Shown: positions 54,354-63,500 of the stretch, in pieces
Layout of the letters: the number at the start of each line of letters is the position of its first letter
Numbering within the stretch: the stretch's first letter is position 1
Assembly (NCBI RefSeq): GCF_013365535.1
Contig: NZ_CP053590.1
Location: forward strand, 2,780,501-2,844,500
Reading direction: 5' to 3'
Origin: Aquimarina sp. TRL1
GTDB lineage: Bacteria; Bacteroidota; Bacteroidia; Flavobacteriales; Flavobacteriaceae
DNA: 64,000 nt
Notes under the pieces: model-generated
What the model was told of the DNA's origin: nothing
Seen by the model: the letters and a program-made list of their open reading frames with translations, nothing else
Databases searched by the model: none
Made by a program: the position numbers and the translations under genes

Positions 54354-55163
54354 TTAGTAAGTAGGATTATTCTTTAGTTTGTCTTCAAGGAATACGATTT
54401 TGCTTTCCAGATCATGCAATCGATCATATACATCTACAGGTTCAGGCATTTGTTTGGAAGCGAACATTGTTACATACCAGACCTCCATAATCTCATCTGC
54501 ATTTATTGTGTAAGTAGGATAATTCCCATCTTTATTATCAGATTTTAGAATTAGCTTACCTCGTTCTTCTATCCTGTTAATAACCCGTTTGAGAATAATC
54601 CCATCATTGTGACTGACAATAACATAAACACGACCATCTTTTATATCACTTAAGTTTTCTATGTATTTTCCAAAAACTAAATCCCCATCAAAGAATGTTC
54701 TTACCATTGAATTTCCCTGTACCTCGAAACAGCGATATGTTCCGTTTGTCAGATGAGGCATTCGAAAAGAAGGAAGTGTTTCGATATATTCAGTATCCCC
54801 ATAACCATTCAGGTAACCAGCCCTTGCTTTTATTGGTACATAGACGACATTTTCTTCCCCAGCTTGGTTTACTGCTACAACTTGCGGGATTCCATCATAT
54901 GTTTTAGGTGATTCTGTGCTATGTTTGATTAATTCAGTGCTTTTGCCGAATAAATACTCAGGATTGATATTGAATTCGGAAATAATACGCGCTAATAAAT
55001 CGTACCCAGGTTTTGTTCTTTTTCTAGACCCGTCAGTCTGTAATCTCCCAGAAGTGATACTGTCAATGGTAGTGCTGGTAACGCCTATTTTCTTTGCAAA
55101 AGAATGATTATTAAGCTCTAAGAATGCAATGATTTCCTTTATTTTCTTATCTATTTCTACCAT
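54354..55163 (-). CDS. XRE-HTH / S24 peptidase repressor (phage CI-like)
   Basis: 269 residues. N-terminal HTH (about 8-60; FLELNNHSFAKKIGVTSTTI), a LexA/CI-like S24 domain (about 100-225) with nucleophile Ser152 in VQGNSMVRTF and Lys192 in IILKRVIN, and a C-terminal helical tail (residues 235-269). The residues needed for self-cleavage are present, so it may be a damage-responsive repressor. A divergent control region with operator-like repeats lies directly upstream. A phage or phage-derived origin is likely. Confidence 0.9.
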   Translation of the reverse strand: MVEIDKKIKEIIAFLELNNHSFAKKIGVTSTTIDSITSGRLQTDGSRKRTKPGYDLLARIISEFNINPEYLFGKSTELIKHSTESPKTYDGIPQVVAVNQAGEENVVYVPIKARAGYLNGYGDTEYIETLPSFRMPHLTNGTYRCFEVQGNSMVRTFFDGDLVFGKYIENLSDIKDGRVYVIVSHNDGIILKRVINRIEERGKLILKSDNKDGNYPTYTINADEIMEVWYVTMFASKQMPEPVDVYDRLHDLESKIVFLEDKLKNNPTY

Positions 55164-55230
55164 CCCTTTTCGTTTAGTATTACAGGAGTAAAGACAATTA
55201 AATATAACGGGATTATACGAAGATGAAGAG

Positions 55231-55305
55231 AATGTTAAATCTTAACATTTTGCAGAATTTATTCCGTAATATGTTTGTTTTTATCTGTAATATGTTGTAT
55301 TTTTG
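55231..55305 (+). promoter_or_regulatory. operator dyad plus consensus promoter of the phage-like module
   Basis: AATGTTAAATCTTAACATT at 55231-55249 is a perfect dyad with 8-bp arms and a 3-bp centre. Two copies of GTAATATGTT follow (55266-55275 and 55287-55296), spaced 21 bp. Overlapping them is a textbook promoter: TTG 55275-55277, 20-nt spacer, TATTTTTG 55298-55305. This is the layout expected for repression of the plus-strand genes by the divergent S24 protein. Confidence 0.7.
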
Positions 55306-55415
55306 TCATGTAAATATTTGCTAAAATACAAAAAAGAAATGAAAATCTAACATTTGTACTAATTCTATTACAACATTTTCAGGTGTTTTTTTGATGTAAG
55401 CGCTTAAAAACACTG

Positions 55416-55646
55416 TTGACGGCTAACTATTCAAACTTTTGTTTGGATAGGGTGGAAGAATATGTAAAAAACCAAAACAATTTAATCTGTATGCAAAGAA
55501 GTCAGTTGCTGTTGGAAAAAAGAAAGCAATTTATAAAGAATTATGTAGAAAATAATTCAGATCGACAAATGAAAGTTATTGTAGAAGAGTTGATAGAACG
55601 TTTGTTTATCTCTGAAAGAACTATTTATAATATTCTGAAAGATTAA
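55416..55646 (+). CDS. small HTH-like protein of the phage-like module
   Basis: 76 residues with a TTG start at 55416; ATG 55491 would give a shorter form. The C-terminal half (VIVEELIERLFISERTIYNI) looks like a homeodomain/response-type HTH. AAGCGCTT (55398-55405) lies just before the start. Transcribed from the promoter at 55275-55305, so it would be switched on when the S24 repressor is removed. I cannot name a family. Confidence 0.55.
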   Translation: MTANYSNFCLDRVEEYVKNQNNLICMQRSQLLLEKRKQFIKNYVENNSDRQMKVIVEELIERLFISERTIYNILKD

Positions 55647-55741
55647 GTGAATAGAAATAATTAGAAGGAGGAAAACAAGTAGATAGTAAGGGTAAGGTCG
55701 GTGTCATATTATATCATAATTATTACTAAAAATGCAATGAT

Positions 55742-55876
55742 ATGGTACTGAAAGATAAAAGCAATGAAAATAGGGGACTTGCAGATTTCTTACCTGAAGC
55801 AAATGGAAATTTAGAAAATTTAATAACAAAACAGGAAAGAGAAGCGAGTCAAGATACCAGAAAGATAAATAAGTAA
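55742..55876 (+). CDS. possible 44-residue protein
   Basis: ATG 55742 to TAA 55874-55876 encodes MVLKDKSNENRGLADFLPEA followed by a polar helical tail rich in Glu, Asn and Lys. It lies between the small HTH gene and the holin gene on the same strand, 77 bp before the latter. Composition is protein-like but no homology is known to me; it may be a short phage-type protein or a chance frame. Confidence 0.4.
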   Translation: MVLKDKSNENRGLADFLPEANGNLENLITKQEREASQDTRKINK

Positions 55877-55953
55877 TTGCTTGGGAATACATAAAAGTAC
55901 ATGATATATGTACTTATTTATAATTTGTTTAACCATTATAAAGAATAAGCAAA

Positions 55954-56367
55954 ATGGATAGAGTAACACATATGATTTTTTGGGTGCTGACAATCTTATC
56001 TCCTGTTAATGCAGTAATGATAACCATCGTTTTCTTGATTGTTGTAGACTTTATAACAGGCTCTTATGCTTCTTATAAAAGCAAAGTACCAATCAGTAGT
56101 GAACGTATAGGAAATACAATTTCTAAATTTTTCATCTATAATCTGGTGATTTTAGCTTCCTATTTTATGGAAGAACACATCGTTGATGAGATTCCTTTTT
56201 TAAAAATTATAGCTGGTTTTATAGCCTTAACAGAAATTAAATCGATCATGGAAAACTTCAATAAGATATACGGAGTAAACCCTTTTAAAGCCTTAATAAA
56301 TCTCTTAAAAAAAAGTGAGCTGAAAGATGCTATAGAAAGTATGTCTAAAGACCAGAAAACAAAATAA
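55954..56367 (+). CDS. phage holin family protein
   Basis: 137 residues. Three hydrophobic helices (about 8-35, 62-82, 85-105) with the sequence VDFITGSYASYKSK, which marks the Phage_holin_4 (phi29/Cph1-type) family, and a charged cytoplasmic tail. Holins make inner-membrane pores that let endolysin out. No endolysin gene is adjacent, so this may be a remnant or a domesticated export/lysis device. Followed by a strong terminator. Confidence 0.85.
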   Translation: MDRVTHMIFWVLTILSPVNAVMITIVFLIVVDFITGSYASYKSKVPISSERIGNTISKFFIYNLVILASYFMEEHIVDEIPFLKIIAGFIALTEIKSIMENFNKIYGVNPFKALINLLKKSELKDAIESMSKDQKTK

Positions 56368-56408
56368 TAAATAACTCACAAACTCAACTTTTTTTTCTGA
56401 TTGACAAT

Positions 56409-56453
56409 GAGGAGAAGGATGCCTGTAATAGGTAGTCTTCTCCTCTTTTTTTT
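56409..56453 (+). terminator. strong terminator after holin gene
   Basis: GAGGAGAAG (56409-56417) pairs perfectly with CTTCTCCTC (56437-56445) and is followed by eight T residues. Confidence 0.9.
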
Positions 56454-57562
56454 AATACGATATAAAGACCAGAGAAAAAAAGTTGAAAATTAAATGCGAC
56501 TTTATTGCAATTAAAATAAAAACACTGTATATTGCGACAGTGTTGCAATTGTGATAAAGGGTGTTGTAGACAGTTTAAGTTATTGAATAATTCAAAAAAA
56601 ATAACTGTCATTTAAGACAAATACTCAGAAATAGTAACATTTGTAGGAACTGTGGTCATTGTTCAGCTACAATAAATATGGTAGCGATATAACATACTAT
56701 CGCTACCAGTTTTAAAAAAAGAAATAATAAAATAAAAAGCTATGGGATAAATCGAATGGTTTGTTTATAGAGAAAATACCTTAGGCATAGAAAGTCATTG
56801 TTCATATAGAGATTCTTTTGTTCTAGCTTTCATATATACTAAATATTAGATAAGATTTATCCTCCATGGAAGGTTTAAGGTGTTTTCTCTTTGTGTTTAC
56901 TTCCTCGCTTTTTATTGATAAAAATATATCCATTGTATTTGCTTTGTTTTGTATAGCAGATCGTGGTGAAAAATAAAGTTTGTGTTCGACAGGAAAAGGA
57001 AAGCGGTGTTAGATCAATCAAAAAACTGTAGATCTAATTTCCTTTTTTTCTGTCGATGATTTTTTTTTAAACAATTTCTTCTTCGTCTTATTTTCTTGAT
57101 AATCTTTACGGTATAGCCTTATTTATTTTGAGTTCTTCAATCAATAGGAATTGATTATTTATACATAGATTTATGATTGGTAAATACAACAATGTTGGAT
57201 TTAGAATATAAAAAGTTATAGTCACTTAGAATAAAAGTGCTATTTAAGTAGTAAAGTTTTATAAGCGCATAATAAAGCTTTTATATGAATTTTAGTTAAT
57301 TAAATCTTAGTTGTAAGTATTTCATATTAGATAAAACAGTGCGGTGATAAGTAATGTAATTAATGAGGAGATAACAGAAACTGTGTGATTAAATACTGTC
57401 TAAACTGTAAAGGCAATATAGTAAGAAAAGGAGATTTTGAGATTGTTATTTACAATCTCAAGCATACCCATGTCGTATTTCTTTAGAGAAAACATAAGAT
57501 TCCACATATACTCATTTTTATATACTGATTATTTAAATAAATATTCATTTAACAGCATTTGT
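56454..57562. other. 1.1-kb gene-free region with two orphan hairpins
   Basis: Very AT-rich with no credible reading frame. Two hairpins stand out: AACACTGT (56521-56528) with ACAGTGTT (56537-56544), flanked by TTGCAATT copies; and TGGTAGCGATA (56679-56689) with TATCGCTACCA (56698-56708), an 11-bp perfect stem followed by GTTTT. A small RNA ending at the second hairpin is possible. The rest should include the promoter of the giant gene; no consensus match was identified. Confidence 0.45.
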
Positions 57563-60500
57563 ATGAGTAAAAAATACGTTAGCTCTGTCTTTATCTTTAA
57601 TCTTTCAACAACAATAATCGTATTATCTTTTTCTTTATTGTTTGGAATAAGGAGCACCGCACAAACATCGCTGGCAATTATTGACAAAGGAATAGAAGAA
57701 CCTAAAATAATTGTAAATCACTTATCGGTAAAAAAAGCAATAGATGTATATAGTAAGGAGCAGTTTTTTGAATCAAAAGCTCCGGAAGAAATCCAGGTTT
57801 TTAGTCATGCCAGACCGGGAGAATTGTTTTTAGAAGGAAAGTGGCATAAAAAAGAAGAAATTGTCGACTGGTTTCTGTCATTAGCAATAGATAGAGCAGC
57901 CATAAAGAACTTGAGTATTTACGGATGCAATTTTGCAAAAGGAACAGTAGGGAAAGAAACGATTCAGTATTTAGAGGAACAATTATCTCTTTCAGTTGCA
58001 GCATCTACAGATATTACTGGAGCTGGAGGGAATTGGAAATTAGAAATTGGAGAAGCTATAAACCCTGTTCAGGTTTCGAATTACGAATACAGTTTTCAAA
58101 ATATAGGAGGAACCGTAAATAGTTACGCTTCTGTTACAGGTATCAGTGGAACAACTTTTACAGTAGACGATGCTTCTTCTTTTTCAATAGGAGATTTGGT
58201 AATGATTATCCAGATGCAGGGGGCAGTAGTAAATACCACAGATAGTGATCAATACGGTACAGTAACAGATTATAATGGGGTAGGAGATTACGAATTAGTC
58301 ACTATCTCAGGCATATCTTCAAATGATATTTCTTTTTCGAGTATAACCAATACATATGATGTCAATGGTACAGTCCAAATAATAAAAGTCCCGGATTATT
58401 CGTCTAATGCGCTGACAACAGTAACTTCAGAAATAACAGGAGTGGCTTTTGATGGGACAAAAGGAGGAGTTATAGCCCTGAAAGCAGATGTTTTGCAATT
58501 AGATGCCAATATCAATATTTCAAATTCGGGATTCAGAGGAGGTGCAATTAATACTACAGACGGTAGTATTCCTGGATATATAGGAACCTCGGGAGCACAA
58601 AAAGGAGAAGGGGTTGCTAAGTTTACTGTAGGAGATAGAAAACGAGGGAAACAAGCGAATGGAGGAGGAGCAGGAAACTGGGTTAATGCTGCGGGAGCAG
58701 GTGGAGGAAACTTTGGAGTAGGAGGAAGAGGTGGAGAATACGCCGGTTCTAATGTTATTCAATCAGGAGGAATCGGAGGAGACGCATTCGGAGGATGTGG
58801 AAGTTCGTTAGGTGGTCAGACACCTACAGTAGTTCGATACCCAATTATGGGAGGTGGAGGAGGAGCAGGAGATAGTAACGATGCCGGAGTTTCCATAGGA
58901 GGAATCGGTGGAGGAATTATTTTCGTTTTTGCCAATGAAATTAATGGGAATGGAGGAAGTATTCTTGCTAATGGAGAAAATGGAGATACTTGTACATCAG
59001 GAGATGGATCCGCAGGAGGAGGAGCAGGGGGAACTTTTTATACCGATGCAACTACTTTTTCTGGAACCATACCAGTTTCTCTAAAAGGAGGTAATGGAGG
59101 TAATGCAACAAGTAACCACTCTTCTGGAGGAGGAGGTGGGGGTGGTGCATTTTTCCTAGGAGGAACTTCTGTGCCAGCAGCAATTTCATTAGATGTATCA
59201 GGAGGAGCTCATGGTACAGCTTCTACGAGTACTACCCCGGAAGATGGTTTTGCAGGTGGGTTTGTAAATATTAATCAAATTGCCCCTCCAGATATAATAA
59301 GTAATCAGCAATTTTCATTAACAGTAGATGCATTTTCTAATGGAGATCCCGTGGATGGAGTTTCCGATCCCGGAAATGGAATTGTAGATGCCAATGTAGA
59401 TTCAGGAACTACATTAGCAGATTGGACTATTGTTGGTCCGGCTGATTTACTGGGAATTTTTCAGATTAATGCTACGACTGGAGAAATAACTGTCGCAGAT
59501 GGCTCAACTCTTACAGATCCGATTGAATACAGTATTTATGTGCAGGTAGAAAATGCATCAGGAGAAATTTCATGTGTAAAAGAAATTACTATTGAATTAG
59601 TATGTGAATTTGGTTCTATTAATGACACTCAAAATGCACTGACAGCATCCCCTAATGCAAATGCTAGTTGGGGAGCTGTTGATGGAGCAGCAGGAGCTCC
59701 GGATATTGATGGAGCAGGAGTTGATGTAGTAGCTAACCGGACAAGTATTTATAATACTACGGCAACAGTCTTATCTTATGGAACTGCCTTTTCCGGAGGC
59801 TCAGAGGTTCGGATATATGCTAGAAGATGGAGTAGTGGGTATGCCCGGGGAATGACAATCGCTTTCTCAGATGATAATATTACATATACCACAGAATCCT
59901 CAGAAATAACACCGACCTCAGAAACAGCAGGAGTATATGATCAGATAAGTTATACTATACCATCCAGTGTAACAACGTCCTATCAATACATTCGGTTAAC
60001 GCCTGCAGGAGCTGGACAATCTTTATTGTTAATTGATGCAGTAACAGTTTTAACAGAGGAGTGTTTCCCATGTCCGGCGGGGATAGATGCTCCGGCATTA
60101 TCATCGACAACCATATCAAATGTATGCCCAGTCCATACCTATGATCTTACAAGTATAACAGCAAGTAATGGACCTGTAAATACATCACTTACATGGCATA
60201 CGGGAACCCCGGCAACAACAGCTAATAAAGTCGGAACTCCAGCTGCTGTTACAGCAGGGATATACTATGCTGCATTTTACAGCGCATCAGATGATTGTTA
60301 TAGTGGGATCAATGGAGAAGGAACAACAATGGTGGAAACATCAGGGGATTCAGACTGTGATGGGGTGTTGGATATCACAGACATTGATGATGATAATGAT
60401 GGAGTGTTAGATACTATGGAGAAAGATTGTTCTCAATCATTTGTAACAAGAACTTTAATTGATTTATCTTCTATTGCGGCAAATTCAGAATTAAGTAATC

Positions 60501-63500
60501 AATTAGAAGCTACATATGGAATTTCATTTTATTCATTGAGTGGGTATCATTCTGTTATCAGAAGTAGCCATGGAGGATTTGTTGATAACCTTGTAGTAGG
60601 GGGAACTAATACATCTGGAACTTTAAACTGGTCCGGTGTTGGGATGACCTTTACTCAAGATGTGAATTATATAGAAATGCATGGAGATCCTGCTGGAAAT
60701 GGAGGGACTATTTACTTTAATGTGTATGACTCAGATGATAATTTGTTGTATTCTGATACAGCCCCTGATGGAGGAACAATTTTTAGTTTTCAGTCTTCAA
60801 GTGATAATATTGCTAAAGTAGAAATTTATGAGAATAATCCTGCTTCAGCTCAGGATGTTGCTTTTGGAGATATTTACCTTAAGAGGAATTATTGTGAAGA
60901 TTTGGATACTGATAATGACACCATTTCGGACCGTTTGGATTTAGACAGTGATGGCGATGGATGTAGTGATAGTGTAGAGGCAGGTAATACAGCTATTGCG
61001 AATAATGATATTGTTAATTATAATACGGGAACTGACGCCAATGGCAATGGATTATTGGATCAGTTCGAAGATGGAGCCACAGGGAATATCAATTACACTT
61101 CTACTTATTATTATGCCTTAAGTGCTGTTACGAATGCATGTGCAGATACTGATGGAGACGGGGTTAATGACTTAGCTGATATAGACGATGATAATGATGG
61201 AGCACTGGATGTAACTGAATTAGGGTGTGGTAATGGTGCCGCAGCTGTAACTAATACGGTACTTACTGCCGGGAGCCAGCAAATTGAAGGAACGTTTACG
61301 AATGGTCCCGGAGTTGCAGATTATGATGTTCAGTTTTCTAACTTAAGTGCAGCATTGGTTGCCGCTAATATTGTTCCGGTAACAGCAGGGTTGCATTACA
61401 TCGTTGATGATACAAATTTAGGAGATTACGAAACGACAATTACAATAACACCTCAAACAGGAACTTTATTGGAGAGCATTGAGTGGGGACCTGCATTATT
61501 AGGGAATACTGATACAGAAAATAATAATGATGAACAAACCATAACATTAACCTGGAGCCCTGCCATTTCAGCAACAGTAATTGACCCAGATAATCAGTTA
61601 GATATTGCAGATGGAACTACAATAAATTCAGGGCAGGCAATTGTTCAGGGAACAGAGTTTGAATATACCAGTCAACCTACTTGGAAGATTATTTTTAATA
61701 CCAATTTATTGCCGTCTGCATTTGAGCTAAATGCGTCTCATGTAGCCTTAGCAGGAGTAGCAGATTTAAGAGATGAAGGGTTTAGTATTATTGCAAATGT
61801 TTGTAATGCAGTGAATACAGATGGAGATGCGTTGATCAATAGTTTGGATTTAGACAGTGATGCAGATGGGTGTAGTGATGGTGTTGAAGCAGGAAATACA
61901 ACAGTTGCTAATAATGATATTGTTAATTACAATACAGGAACAGATGCGAATGGTAATGGATTATTGGATCAGTTTGAAGATGGAACCACAGGAACTATAA
62001 ATTATACGTCTACGTATACAGATTATGCCGATGATAATACACTTAACGTTTGTGCAGATACAGATGGAGATGGAGTAGGAGATTTAATTGATATTGATGA
62101 TGATAATGATGGTATTCTAGATTATGTAGAAAGACAGTGTTCATCAACACCAAACTATGATAGTGCTTGGGATATTAATGTATATCAGGGAGGAAGCGGA
62201 CCAAGTTGTGGAGATAATTTAGGATTAGCAGCAGCCACTCTCATTGCTTCTGGAACCATGAATGAATTCCCTGGGCAGTTAAAAGTAGATTGGTATAATG
62301 GAGGAGCATCTACCTTATTATCAACGTTAAACTCTAATGGAGGTTCGGTTACAGGAAGCAACCCAACAGGATCTTATTGGATTATTGAGCATATTCATAC
62401 ATTTTCAGCATCAGAAGAAGGGTATTATGATATTTTACCCTCATCAGGAACACATGATAGTAAAATGGCTATCAAAGAAGATAACAACGGGGTAGAAACG
62501 GTTTTGTTTTGTGAACCTAATTGGACAGTAGCTAGCCCAGGAATTAATAATATTTATTTCGAAGAAGGGGATAAACTGAAGTTATATGTCAATGAATATG
62601 CTGGAGCCAACCAGGGGCTAACGATTGACATTGGAGTAGCAAGTGGAAATTCGCAAGTTTTTTGTTCTGATGTTGATACTGATGGAGATACAATACCTAA
62701 CCATCTGGATTTAGATAGTGATGGAGATGGGTGTAGTGATGGAGTCGAATCAGGAAATACTTTAGTTGCTAACAATGATATTGTTAATTATAATACAGGA
62801 ACAGATACCAATGGAAATGGGTTGTTAGATCAGTTCGAAGATGGAACAACAGGGAATATAAATTATTCTTCTACCTATGAATTATACGCAATATCAGAGG
62901 TGCTGAATAGTTGTGCAGATACAGATGGAGATGGAGTTAATGATTTAGTAGATATTGATGATGATAATGATGGAATTTTGGATGAATCTGAGGCAACAGA
63001 TTGTTTTTATTCCGAGGAAGAGATAGGGACTATTGTAAAGATAACTTCAGAACTAACAAGCCCTGATGATGATCAATTAGATGGAGATATTCAGTTATTA
63101 CATGATGAAGCGACAACCTATACATTCAATTTTGATGCAGGACAGAATATTATTGGTTCAGGTTTGTTTATAATCGAATATCCATCATTGGTGGAATTAT
63201 CGGATGTAACCTTAATTAATAATACGACGTGGGGAGCAGGAGTAACGGCAAAATTACAAGGTTCCATCGATGGAGTAACTTGGGTAGATGCCAGTGTAGC
63301 GGTTGATATGGCTACAACTTCTGATAAAGTTTTTACAAGTACTAATTCAAATGAATATAAATTTTATCGAATAGTTGGTGTAAATGGGGGTACGACAGTT
63401 ACATCTACAACCATCGGTGAGATAACTTCTAATGTCGCTTCAGGTTATGTCGCTGGATTACATCCTAAAAACTCATGTAGTATTGATACGGATACAGATA

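Noticed and set aside
58520..58762. Ser-rich minus-strand frame in the giant gene
   Set aside because: It is the antisense reading of the glycine-rich segment; its composition is explained by that.
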